Positions 51,702 to 60,012 are shown, counted from the first letter of the stretch. The stretch is DNA of 64,000 bases from Hyphomonas sp. (GCF_017792385.1 NZ_CP051230.1:1054001-1118000); one strand, 5' to 3'. The notes: generated by a model not told the origin, from the letters alone. A program made the numbers and translations.

Positions 51702-53180
51702 CTATACTAGGTCTGCGACCGTTTCATCCTGGTTTCGAAACCAGCTGAAAGCGTCACGAATATCGCGTACCTGCCGCGCGCCAATCAGCCACATCCATGC
51801 CGCATAGGCCATGACGCCCACACCGACCATGCAGGCGATCTCCGCCACGACCGGGAAATCCGACGGCAGGACTGCCTGCACCAGCAGGACAGCGCCGACC
51901 ATGCCCAGCGCGCTGAGCAGGGCGCGCCAGCCAATCGTCAGCTGGCGCAGGGCGGGATACCCGGCCGTCCGCTCCACCAGAAAGGCCGACAGGGGCCAGG
52001 TCAGGAAGGTGCGCACGGCAATCATCGCCGCGATGCCGGAGATGCCATAGGGCAACAGCACCGGGGCAAGCGCCACGAGCAGCAGGATGCCGATGCTGAG
52101 AATGAGCAGTGGGGCGCGGCTGTTGCCCACCCCGCGAAGGATGGCAATGTTGAACGTGCCGGTCGCATCGCGGATGCCCAGGATGAGCAGGATCTGCAGC
52201 GGCAGGATGGCGGCGCGCCATTCCTCGCCGACAAGCAGCGGAATCAGCAGCGGCGCTATGACGGCAAAGCCCAGCGTGGCCGGATAGATTGCCGCCGTGG
52301 TGAGGGTGAAGACGCGGTCGAGCAGATCGTGCACGGTCTTCCGGCTCGATTGCAGCCGGGCCACCACATTCATCGCGATCTCGTTGAACGGCCCCATGAG
52401 CAGTTCGGTCAGCATGCCCGACACCGATCCGGCCATGGACAGGAGACCAACTGCGCGTTCGCCGCCGACAAGGCTGAGCAGGAAGCGCGGAAGGGCATCA
52501 TCGGCATAGCCGAGAAAATAGGTCGCAACCGTATCGCGGTTGAAGGCGAACAATTCCCGGAAGGCTTGCGGGCAGAAGGAAAGACCGGGCCGCCATCTGG
52601 CGGCATAGACGGTGCCGGTCACGCTGATCAGCGTTGCAGCCGCCATGCTGGCCACAAGCGCCCAGACCCCGAAGCCCAGCACGGCCAGGACAAGCGCCAC
52701 GACCGTGCCGACAAGGGATTCAACGGATTCGATCCAGACGATCTTCTCATTCTCCAGCCGCCGCTGCAGCAGCGCGCCCGGCACGGATTCCAGGCTTCCG
52801 AACACCATGATCAGGCACAGGGCCGGCAGGACGTCCGCCACCGCCGGCGCGCCGGCCAGGGCCGCGACCGGCCCTGCCGTCAGGGCAATGATCCCGGCAA
52901 AGACGATGGTGAGGCCGGTATTCAGCCAGAAGGTCGTATCGAGATGCGCCCGGGAAATTTCATCACGCTGCTGAAGGGATTCCACCAGCGGCGCGCCGAC
53001 AAATATGCCGACAATGCCGAAGACCAGACCGGCCAGCGCCATGATCCCATAGGGTTCCGGCCCCAAGATACGGGCCATGATGGTGAAGCTGACCAGGCCG
53101 AAAACAGCCGATACCCACGTGTGGGCAAACATCCAGGCGAGATTGCGGACCGCCCGGCGGATGACATTGCCCGCCGTCAT
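51702..53180 (-). CDS. Wzx/MVF-type flippase, likely product exporter
   Basis: A 492-residue protein with about 14 hydrophobic helices, starting MTAGNVIRRAVRNLAWMFAHTWVSAVFG and matching the polysaccharide flippase group (ARILGPEPYGIMALAGLVFGI). Members flip lipid-linked sugars, but related carriers move peptides. Its start follows the stop of the HExxH gene by one base, so the two are tightly coupled. No glycosyltransferases lie nearby, so export of a modified peptide is more likely than a glycan role (inference). Confidence 0.8.
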   Translation of the reverse strand: MTAGNVIRRAVRNLAWMFAHTWVSAVFGLVSFTIMARILGPEPYGIMALAGLVFGIVGIFVGAPLVESLQQRDEISRAHLDTTFWLNTGLTIVFAGIIALTAGPVAALAGAPAVADVLPALCLIMVFGSLESVPGALLQRRLENEKIVWIESVESLVGTVVALVLAVLGFGVWALVASMAAATLISVTGTVYAARWRPGLSFCPQAFRELFAFNRDTVATYFLGYADDALPRFLLSLVGGERAVGLLSMAGSVSGMLTELLMGPFNEIAMNVVARLQSSRKTVHDLLDRVFTLTTAAIYPATLGFAVIAPLLIPLLVGEEWRAAILPLQILLILGIRDATGTFNIAILRGVGNSRAPLLILSIGILLLVALAPVLLPYGISGIAAMIAVRTFLTWPLSAFLVERTAGYPALRQLTIGWRALLSALGMVGAVLLVQAVLPSDFPVVAEIACMVGVGVMAYAAWMWLIGARQVRDIRDAFSWFRNQDETVADLV

Positions 53181-53181
53181 C

Positions 53182-54228
53182 TCAGGCGGGCTCGAACTGC
53201 CGGCCGGTTCCGTTGATGAATTCTGTCATGGCGCGCAGCACGGCAGCGCCGGTGCCGGTCAGCCGGCCTTCCTCGCGGACGATATCCGCAGATTCGCGCT
53301 GAACCGATTCGACCTGTTTGAGCATGGCCGACAGCCTGCGGCGCTCCAGCCATCCGAAATCGCCGCTGTCCAGCATTCGGCGGAGGGCCCACATCATGCG
53401 TGCCGAGACAAATGCGGCGTGAAAGATACCCTCCAGCGGTCGTTCGGTCTGGCGAATGGGCGACCAGTAGAGTTCGGAGTCGGGATTCTCGACCAGCATC
53501 TCGTTCCGGCACGCACCAAACAGGGCGGCATGGCCTTCTTCATGCGCCAGCGTGACAATGAGGTCGGCCACGGACGCCTTGCGTTCGGCGTTCAGGGCAA
53601 CGGCCCCCCAAAGGCGGAAACAGGTGCCGCCCTCGAATTCCAGGGACCCTTCCACCGGGCCGACCAGCACCAGTTCGCCGAGCAGGGCGTTCATCTCGCC
53701 GTGCAGTTCCGGCAGGTTGCGGGCAATCCAGTCCAGCGCCGTGTCCAGACGATCGGCGAAACGGGCCGCCTTCACGGGATCCGGCTCGGTGACGCCTGCC
53801 ACGCCGGTTTCGGGGGCGCCCATGAATTTCATGATCCTGGCCCCGGCTTCGGCCGAATAGTCCCGCCCGAGCATGTTTACACGGGTCTGAAGGGCTTCCG
53901 GCGGGGTCAGGAAGATGCGTTGCAGACCAGCGACCGCCGCATCCGGCTGGTCAGCCTGGATCGCTTCGACCGCGTCATAATAGGCTCCGAATACGGAGGA
54001 CGGGACGCGCTGGTCGGTCCCGATCGACTGGCGCCAGGCGGCACAGGCCTCTGGCAGGCCGGGCTGACGTTCCGACAGGACGTCCGAGAGATATGCGAGA
54101 CTTTCGAACAGGCCGTCATGCATGCGCGCATTGGTGCGCCGCGCGGCCATTGTGTCTGGAAGAAACTGGAAGTCGAGCATGTGCAAATGGGTTCCGGAAA
54201 CTCTGTGCCTGTTGGGAAAGATGTGCAC
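53182..54228 (-). CDS. HExxH peptide beta-hydroxylase-like protein
   Basis: A protein of up to 348 residues. Its core is VADLIVTLAHEEGHAALFGAC, an HExxH metal site at 229-233, followed by PIRQTERPLEGIFHAAF with a possible third ligand His270. This combination matches the HEXXH-motif family tied to RiPP clusters and now linked to 2-oxoglutarate-dependent beta-hydroxylation of peptides. The start is unclear: a GTG at 54228 just after a hairpin, or ATG at 54180. It follows the peptide gene by 41 bases and is probably its modifying enzyme. Confidence 0.75.
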   Translation of the reverse strand: MHIFPNRHRVSGTHLHMLDFQFLPDTMAARRTNARMHDGLFESLAYLSDVLSERQPGLPEACAAWRQSIGTDQRVPSSVFGAYYDAVEAIQADQPDAAVAGLQRIFLTPPEALQTRVNMLGRDYSAEAGARIMKFMGAPETGVAGVTEPDPVKAARFADRLDTALDWIARNLPELHGEMNALLGELVLVGPVEGSLEFEGGTCFRLWGAVALNAERKASVADLIVTLAHEEGHAALFGACRNEMLVENPDSELYWSPIRQTERPLEGIFHAAFVSARMMWALRRMLDSGDFGWLERRRLSAMLKQVESVQRESADIVREEGRLTGTGAAVLRAMTEFINGTGRQFEPA

Positions 54229-54244
54229 CGCCTCATCCGAGGCG
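54229..54244 (-). promoter_or_regulatory. Hairpin between precursor and enzyme genes
   Basis: CGCCTC/ATCC/GAGGCG is a perfect six-base stem with a four-base loop, ending directly before the GTG of the HExxH gene. No T run follows, so it is more likely to limit translation or readthrough than to end transcription. This would make more peptide than enzyme. Confidence 0.5.
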
Positions 54245-54269
54245 ATGCACGTTCGCTAGGCAAGAAAGA

Positions 54270-54404
54270 TTAATTCCACCGGAAGAAGAACTTCCGGCCG
54301 CCTTTCTTGCGCCGTCTGCCGCCTCCCTTGCAGCCGACCATCGTGTCGTTTTTCGCGTCACGATCGTTGCTGAAGCCGAGGAGCATTTCTTTCTTAAGGT
54401 TCAT
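54270..54404 (-). CDS. Candidate RiPP precursor peptide
   Basis: A 44-codon gene, ATG at 54404 to TAA at 54270. It has an excellent Shine-Dalgarno AAGGGAG seven bases before the ATG. The N-terminus MNLKKEMLLGFSNDRDAKND is leader-like and amphipathic. It is followed by TMVGCKGGGRRRKKGG and the end RKFFFRWN, so the C-terminal core is Gly/Arg/Lys-rich, has one cysteine and ends in aromatics. It is the first gene of a run with HExxH, flippase and ATP-grasp genes. It is shorter than most gene callers accept. No known precursor family is recognised. Confidence 0.75.
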   Translation of the reverse strand: MNLKKEMLLGFSNDRDAKNDTMVGCKGGGRRRKKGGRKFFFRWN

Positions 54405-54422
54405 AAGAGTACTCCCTTAGTT

Positions 54423-54440
54423 CCCGCCAACAGCGGCGGG
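54423..54440 (-). promoter_or_regulatory. Hairpin ahead of the precursor RBS
   Basis: CCCGCC/AACAGC/GGCGGG is a perfect six-base stem ending a few bases before the AAGGGAG of the precursor gene. It may regulate its translation. Confidence 0.45.
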
Positions 54441-54523
54441 ACCCATCATCTTGCACATTCCATGCAACTTTACAGATGAATTCCCCCGACCCACGAAATT
54501 ATCGGGCACGGCTCGCCAATGGG

Positions 54524-54581
54524 TGCCCCAAAGGGCATAAACCCGTGAAATGGCGGTAAATTCTTCCCCCGTATGGGGGAA
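54524..54581 (-). promoter_or_regulatory. Two further hairpins in the truB-precursor leader
   Basis: TGCCC/CAAA/GGGCA at 54524-54537 and TTCCCCC/GTAT/GGGGGAA at 54564-54581. The second follows the truB stop at about 50 bases and could end the truB transcript, but its T run is weak. No clear promoter was identified in this leader. Confidence 0.45.
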
Positions 54582-54628
54582 ATGCGCTGTATGGAGAAAC
54601 AAATTGCCTGATCACAGGCGGTGTCAGC

Positions 54629-55570
54629 CTATCTCACAAAGACCCGACTCGGTTCAAACTGTCCCGCCCGGATGTCCCCAAGTGCAACAGCGTCTCCACC
54701 GCACACTGCGATGGCCGCCCGGTCGTCAGGATCGCCAGACGCCTCGGCTTTCCATTGCTCGATGATGTAGGGCAACAGGACAATCGAGCGTCCATGCCGG
54801 AGGCTGGCCGCCTCTTCGCGCGTGATCTCGATTTCGGGAACATTCTCCAGCATCGCATGCACAGGTTGCAGGAAGGACAGCAGGGTTTCGGTGTCTTCCG
54901 TCTCCTCGATTCTGGACAGCGGGATCGCGGCGGGCGCGCCGAACTTGCCGACCCGGGTGCGGCGCAACTGGCTGATATGGCCTTCACAGCCGAGGTCGAA
55001 CGCAAGGTCGCGCGCCATGGCCCGCACATAGAATCCCTTGCCCGACGTGACGTGAATGACGGTGTGGTCTTCATCCGGCATGCCAATGACACTGGCCTCG
55101 AAGACATCCACCTGGCGGGAGGTCAGTTCGAAGCTCTCCCCTTCCCGCGCCAGATCATAGGCGCGTTGTCCATCCACCTTGATGGCCGAGAATTTGGGGG
55201 GCACCTGTTCAATCGTGCCGACATAATCGGCCAGCAGCGCCTCGACCTGCTCGCGCGTCGGTCGGGCATCGGAGGTGGCTGTCACCTCCCCTTCTGCGTC
55301 CTGGCTTTCGGTGGAGACTCCCCAGCGGATGGTGAAAACGTATTCCTTGCGGGCATCCATCGCCCATTGCACCGTTTTCGTGGCCTCTCCGAACGCAATC
55401 GGCAGGATGCCATCGGCCAGCGGATCCAGCGTGCCGCCATGTCCGACTTTCTGGGCATTGTACTTTCGCTTCAGGATCGCCACCGCCTGGGTGGAGGTGA
55501 TGTCGACAGGCTTGAACAGGTTGAGCCACCCGTTGATCGGGTCACCCTTGCGTTTTCTTTGACGGGCCAA
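54629..55570 (-). CDS. truB: tRNA pseudouridine(55) synthase
   Basis: TruB makes the universal pseudouridine 55 in the T loop of tRNAs. The 313-residue protein has KVGHGGTLDPLADGILPIAFG with the catalytic Asp, DARKEYVFTIRWG, KFSAIKVDGQRAYDLAREG and the C-terminal PUA-like part. It is the last gene of the rimP-nusA operon type here. In many proteobacteria rpsO and pnp follow, but in this window the RiPP cassette does. Confidence 0.96.
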   Translation of the reverse strand: MARQRKRKGDPINGWLNLFKPVDITSTQAVAILKRKYNAQKVGHGGTLDPLADGILPIAFGEATKTVQWAMDARKEYVFTIRWGVSTESQDAEGEVTATSDARPTREQVEALLADYVGTIEQVPPKFSAIKVDGQRAYDLAREGESFELTSRQVDVFEASVIGMPDEDHTVIHVTSGKGFYVRAMARDLAFDLGCEGHISQLRRTRVGKFGAPAAIPLSRIEETEDTETLLSFLQPVHAMLENVPEIEITREEAASLRHGRSIVLLPYIIEQWKAEASGDPDDRAAIAVCGGDAVALGDIRAGQFEPSRVFVR

Positions 55571-55699
55571 GTTTCAGGTCTCGCGGGTTGCGTCAGCACA
55601 CGGTTCGAACGCGGCCGACGGTGGAACAGGACAAGGCGCGGCCTTACGCAGCCAGCCCCGGTGCGTCAAGGCGGCGGGATCAGCCGGGCATGCGACAAA

Positions 55700-56374
55700 T
55701 CAGGAGGCGTTGCGGACGTCTTCGGGATCCTGGTCAAACAGGACATCCGGCTCGTTCGGCCGGTCGGCGTCCCCGGCGTCTGCCGTCAGGGGCGCGTGAT
55801 CTGCAGTCTTCGCGGCAAGCGCGGCAGGCCGGCTGGAAGGCGCGGCCGGCGTGCGGAGATTGACGATGTCCAGATCGAGATCGAAATCGCCCTGAATCTC
55901 GCGATCCCCGGTATCCATCTTGTGGCGCACAACATCCCGTATCTGCCGCAGCACGTCATGATTGTTGTCGACCAGCGGAATCCGGCGACCATCGGACGCC
56001 CCGATCACGAGCCGGTAATAGGGTTGGCGCATCTTCATGCGGCGCGCGATCATCACGGCGCGTATTCCCAGAACCAGCGCGATCAGGCCGAGCAGCGCAC
56101 CGATACCAAGTGCCACCATGCTGCCATTGCTGCCGGGAAACAGGCCGCCCCAGGCAAGCGCCAGCAGGCCGAAGAACAGATTGATCACGAAAAGGGAAGC
56201 ATGAACGCTTTTCGCCCGGCGGTTTGCGGGCGTGTCCCATGGCGCGAACTCCATCGACTCCACGGACATGGTTGCGATGCACTGGATGGCGATCGTGTCG
56301 TCGCCCAGCTGCAACGAGGCCGAGGAAATCTCTCCCCGACGCGAACCTTCCATGTCGAGCGTCTGGCGATCCAT
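55700..56374 (-). CDS. Membrane protein, DUF6232-like
   Basis: A 224-residue protein with a strand-rich N-terminus (ISSASLQLGDDTIAIQCIATMSVESME), two hydrophobic helices (about 60-115) and a strand segment YYRLVIGASDGRRIPLVDNNHDVLRQIRDVV. That layout fits the DUF6232-type membrane proteins, though I am not certain. A Pro/Ala-rich acidic tail follows. It lies between rbfA and truB on the same strand with gaps of about 90-130 bases. Function is unknown. Confidence 0.65.
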   Translation of the reverse strand: MDRQTLDMEGSRRGEISSASLQLGDDTIAIQCIATMSVESMEFAPWDTPANRRAKSVHASLFVINLFFGLLALAWGGLFPGSNGSMVALGIGALLGLIALVLGIRAVMIARRMKMRQPYYRLVIGASDGRRIPLVDNNHDVLRQIRDVVRHKMDTGDREIQGDFDLDLDIVNLRTPAAPSSRPAALAAKTADHAPLTADAGDADRPNEPDVLFDQDPEDVRNAS

Positions 56375-56462
56375 CCGTTCGGCCCCTGTCTACCGTCCGC
56401 AAACGGTTGCAGCCGGGACTGACCGAGTCAACTTACAAGCTGTCCAGAGAGGCCGGAAAGGA

Positions 56463-56870
56463 TCAGTCCTTGCCGATATCGCGCTTCACGCGCGGATCGG
56501 CCAGCAAACGGTCAATCGCCGTTGCTTCATCATAGGATTTGTCGGCGATGAAATGCAGCTGGGGCGTGAATTTCATGTCGATCTCGCGCCCGAGCCGCCC
56601 GCGCAGGAAACCGGCCGCGCGGTTAAGGGCTGCGGCGAGCTTGGCGCGCCCTGCCTCTGAATCGTCGCCCAGCGGCGAGACGAAGACATTGGCATGACGC
56701 AAATCCGGCGAGCAGCGCACTTCACCCACGGTGACGATCACGCCGACGAGATCCGGATCCCGCAGATCCTCGCGTGCCAGAATGTCCGACACGGCATGGC
56801 GGATCAGCTCTCCGGCGCGCAGCTGGCGCTGGGTCGGCATTCCTGAAGGGGCTGGCTTTCTGGCCATCAC
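56463..56870 (-). CDS. rbfA: Ribosome-binding factor A
   Basis: RbfA helps mature 16S rRNA and the small ribosomal subunit, and matters in cold growth. The 135-residue protein has the KH-type fold with TQRQLRAGELIRHAVSDILARE, VRCSPDLRHANVFVSPLG and MKFTPQLHFIADKSYDEATAIDRLL. Its start overlaps the YcxB-like gene by four bases. The usual rbfA-truB neighbours are present. Confidence 0.95.
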   Translation of the reverse strand: MMARKPAPSGMPTQRQLRAGELIRHAVSDILAREDLRDPDLVGVIVTVGEVRCSPDLRHANVFVSPLGDDSEAGRAKLAAALNRAAGFLRGRLGREIDMKFTPQLHFIADKSYDEATAIDRLLADPRVKRDIGKD

Positions 56871-57388
56871 ACACCTGCTTTCTGTTTCAGGCGGGCGACG
56901 AATTGCTTGCGCGCCTGCCTGTCATTGTTGAACCAGCTGTCGGGGATGATGAAGGCGTCCCCGCTGCTGGCCTTGACCGAGATGAAGCCGCGATGCGATT
57001 TCACGGCTTCGATGCCGGACCAGTCGATCCGGATTTCCGTTCCGTTGCGCCGCACCCGGACCTGGTCATCGGTCAGGGTCACCTCGGTTTCCGGCTCCGG
57101 TGCGTCGGTGTCGCTGCCGGGGACACGGTAGGACCAGCGGATGAAGATCAGATACCAGGAAATGCCGGCCAGCGCCGCCACAAGCGCCGACAGGAACCAT
57201 TGCCAGTACGGCCCGAGCCCTGCCATCTCCATGGCATTGCGCATCATGACCGACATGCTGGCGGAGATGATCGGCGCGGTGACCCCGGCATAATAGATCG
57301 CCGTCGGGCCAACCGTTCCGTGCCGCGACACGCGGACCAGGCGTTTCCGGTCCTTCGCATCCAGCACGCCGGAAATACGGTCAGGCAC
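56867..57388 (-). CDS. YcxB-like membrane protein between infB and rbfA
   Basis: A 173-residue protein with two transmembrane helices (GPTAIYYAGVTAPIIS and WQWFLSALVAALAGISWYLIF) and a strand-rich C-terminus VRRNGTEIRIDWSGIEAVKSHRGFISVKASSGDAFIIPDSWFN. This is the YcxB-like domain pattern. Function is unknown. Its place inside the translation operon, coupled by ATGA to rbfA, is not standard in E. coli-type gene orders. Confidence 0.8.
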   Translation of the reverse strand: MPDRISGVLDAKDRKRLVRVSRHGTVGPTAIYYAGVTAPIISASMSVMMRNAMEMAGLGPYWQWFLSALVAALAGISWYLIFIRWSYRVPGSDTDAPEPETEVTLTDDQVRVRRNGTEIRIDWSGIEAVKSHRGFISVKASSGDAFIIPDSWFNNDRQARKQFVARLKQKAGV

Positions 57389-57405
57389 GCCTTTCTGCCT
57401 CCTGC

Positions 57406-59952
57406 CTATTCAAGCGTCCGGGCAATTTCCTCGACCTGGAAGCACTCGATCTTGTCGCCGACGCGCATGTCGTCATAGCGCTCGAACGCCATGCCGCATT
57501 CCATGCCGGCATTGACTTCGTTCACTTCATCCTTGAAGCGCTTCAGCGTTTTCAGCTTGCCTTCGTGGATGACAACATCGTCGCGCAGCAGGCGGACCCC
57601 GCATCCGCGAAGAACCTTGCCTTCGCTGATCCGGCACCCGGCAACCTTGCCGACCTTGGTGATGTTGAACACTTCCAGAATTTCGGCGTACCCGATGAAG
57701 GTTTCGCGTTTTTCCGGGGCCAGCATGCCCGACAGCGTGGCTTTCACATCGTCGATCAGGTCGTAGATCACCGAATAGTACCGGATCTCGACGCCTTCCT
57801 TCTCGGCCAGGTCACGGGCCTGCTTGTTGGCCCGCACATTGAACGCGAAGATCGGTGCCTGGGACGACTGGGCCAGCAACACGTCGCTTTCCGAAATACC
57901 GCCAACGGCACCATGAATGACCCGCGCCCGGACTTCGTCATTGGACAGCTTGTCGAGCGATTGCGTGATCGCCTCCACGGAGCCCTGCACATCGCCCTTC
58001 ACGACGACCGGAAGCTCCGATGTCTCGACAGAGCCTTCCTTCAGCTTGCTGAGCAGCTGGTCGAGCGATGCCCGCGCTGCAGCGCCGGCCTTGCCGGACA
58101 CCTGACGCTTCTGGCGGACACGATACTCGGTCACTTCGCGTGCCCGCGCTTCGCTGTCGACCACCACGAAAGGATCACCCGGCTCGGGTGCACCATCCAG
58201 GCCGAGTACCTCGACCGGCTGGGACGGACCGGCGCCCTTGAGCTGCTGGCCGCGTTCGTCGACCAGCGCCCGGACCTTGCCCCATTGGGACCCGGCCACG
58301 ACGATGTCGCCGCGTGTCAGCGTTCCGCGCTTGACCAGAACGGTTGCCACAGGGCCGCGGCCCTTGTCCAGCTGGCTCTCGATCACGAGGCCGTCGGCAT
58401 TGCGGTCCGGATTGGCTTTCAGTTCGAGCAGTTCGGCCTGCAGCGTGATGGCATCTGTCAGCGCATCCAGACCGTCGCCGGTCAGCGCAGACACTTTCAC
58501 TGCCTGTGTCTCGCCGCCCATGCTTTCCACCTGCACATCATGCTGCAGCAGGTCGGTCAGCACCTTGTCCGGATTGGCCGTCGGCAGGTCGCTCTTGTTC
58601 ACCGCCACGATGATCGGCACGCCGGCCGCCTTGGCGTGATTGATGGATTCAATGGTCTGCGGCATCACCGAATCGTCGGCAGCCACAACCAGAATGGCGA
58701 TGTCTGTCGATGTCGCCCCGCGGGCCCGCATGGCCGTGAAGGCGGCGTGGCCCGGCGTGTCGAGGAAGGTGATCCGGTCGCCGGATTTCAGCTTCACCTG
58801 ATAGGCGCCGATATGCTGCGTGATGCCGCCAGCCTCACCGGACACGACATCGGTCTTGCGCAGCGCGTCGAGCAGCGATGTCTTGCCGTGGTCGACATGG
58901 CCCATGATGGTCACGATCGGCGGGCGCGGCTTGAGATCCTTCGGATCATCCTCGGCGCCTTCCAGACCGATCTCGACATCGGATTCGGCAACCCGTTTGA
59001 CGGTGTGGCCGAATTCCTCGGCGATCAGTTCGGCCGTATCCGCATCAATGATGTCATTGCCGCGCAGCATCTCGCCCTGCTGGATCATGAATTTCACGAC
59101 GTCACCGACGCGCTCATTCATCCGCTGGGCCAGGTCCTGCAGGGTGATGGTTTCCGGCAGGGTCACCTCGACCGACACTTTCTCGCGCTGGTCATTGCCG
59201 CCCGTGCGGCGCTCGCGTTCCCGCTCGCGGGCCCGGCGCAGGGAGGCCAGGGACCGCTGGCGGTCCGCATCATCCCCGAGGGCAGAGGAAATGGTCAGCT
59301 TGCCGCGGCGACGCTCGCCGCCGCCCCCACGGGACCCGCGTCCCTGGGAATCGCGGTTTTGCCGGTCGCGATCATCGCGGCCGGACTTGCCGCGCTTGCC
59401 GCGCCCTGCCCCGTCATCGACGGGCGGGGCCGCAGCCGGAGCGGCATCGGCCTTGGCCCGGCCTTTCGGCGCGCGTTCGGCGCGTTCCTTCGCGGCGGCC
59501 TCTTCGGCCTTGCGGGCTTCTTCCTCGGCCTTGCGGCGGGCTTCGGCCTCTTCGCGCTCCTTGGCTTCCTGGAGCTTCTTTTCCTGTTCGGACCGCAGCC
59601 GGTCCTGGGCTTCCTTCTCGCGCTGCTCTTCCTTGGCGCGCGCAGCCTCTTCCTGCTTGCGTTCCAGCAGCGCCTTCTGGCGTGCCTTGAGCTCGTTCAC
59701 GGTGATGCCAAGCTTCTTGGCGGTCGCGACCAGGCGGGCCTCGAGGGAATCCGAAGACGGCTTGGCGGTCTCCGAGGCTGGCGCAGACGACCCGCCGCTC
59801 GGTCCGACGGACCGGCGCTTCTTGGTCTCCACCACCACCTGCTTTGAACGGCCATGACTGAAGCTCTGCTTCACCGTGCCGGAGGATTTCCGGGAAACGG
59901 TGAGCGGCTTGCGTCCGCCCGTATTGCCACCAGTGTCTTTCGTATCGCTCAT
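57406..59952 (-). CDS. infB: Translation initiation factor IF-2
   Basis: IF-2 is the GTPase that brings initiator tRNA to the ribosome. The 848-residue protein has a long Lys/Glu/Ala-rich N-terminal region with KERAERAPKGRAK-like repeats. The G domain follows: MGHVDHGKTSLLDALRKT, ITFLDTPGHAAF, AVNKSDLPTAN. The C-terminal beta-barrels include FNITKVGKVAGCRISEGKVL. The ATG at 59952 is better than the longer frame. It lies between ylxR and the YcxB-like gene. Long antisense frames here are composition artefacts. Confidence 0.97.
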   Translation of the reverse strand: MSDTKDTGGNTGGRKPLTVSRKSSGTVKQSFSHGRSKQVVVETKKRRSVGPSGGSSAPASETAKPSSDSLEARLVATAKKLGITVNELKARQKALLERKQEEAARAKEEQREKEAQDRLRSEQEKKLQEAKEREEAEARRKAEEEARKAEEAAAKERAERAPKGRAKADAAPAAAPPVDDGAGRGKRGKSGRDDRDRQNRDSQGRGSRGGGGERRRGKLTISSALGDDADRQRSLASLRRARERERERRTGGNDQREKVSVEVTLPETITLQDLAQRMNERVGDVVKFMIQQGEMLRGNDIIDADTAELIAEEFGHTVKRVAESDVEIGLEGAEDDPKDLKPRPPIVTIMGHVDHGKTSLLDALRKTDVVSGEAGGITQHIGAYQVKLKSGDRITFLDTPGHAAFTAMRARGATSTDIAILVVAADDSVMPQTIESINHAKAAGVPIIVAVNKSDLPTANPDKVLTDLLQHDVQVESMGGETQAVKVSALTGDGLDALTDAITLQAELLELKANPDRNADGLVIESQLDKGRGPVATVLVKRGTLTRGDIVVAGSQWGKVRALVDERGQQLKGAGPSQPVEVLGLDGAPEPGDPFVVVDSEARAREVTEYRVRQKRQVSGKAGAAARASLDQLLSKLKEGSVETSELPVVVKGDVQGSVEAITQSLDKLSNDEVRARVIHGAVGGISESDVLLAQSSQAPIFAFNVRANKQARDLAEKEGVEIRYYSVIYDLIDDVKATLSGMLAPEKRETFIGYAEILEVFNITKVGKVAGCRISEGKVLRGCGVRLLRDDVVIHEGKLKTLKRFKDEVNEVNAGMECGMAFERYDDMRVGDKIECFQVEEIARTLE

Positions 59953-60012
59953 ACGTTCTTCATACCACGTTTCTTGCCGATGCGCGCCCATGCGCCTCGG
60001 CTTTGTTTTCCG

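Noticed and set aside
54417..54602. A 61-codon minus-strand frame ending MCKMMGPAAVGGN just before the precursor gene
   Set aside because: It overlaps the hairpin and the RBS of the precursor gene, and its internal ATG has no good RBS. It may be chance, though a tiny leader peptide cannot be excluded.
57565..59847. A 760-codon plus-strand frame opposite infB
   Set aside because: It is antisense to the clear IF-2 gene. The open frame comes from GC-rich codon bias, and its translation has no recognisable domain.
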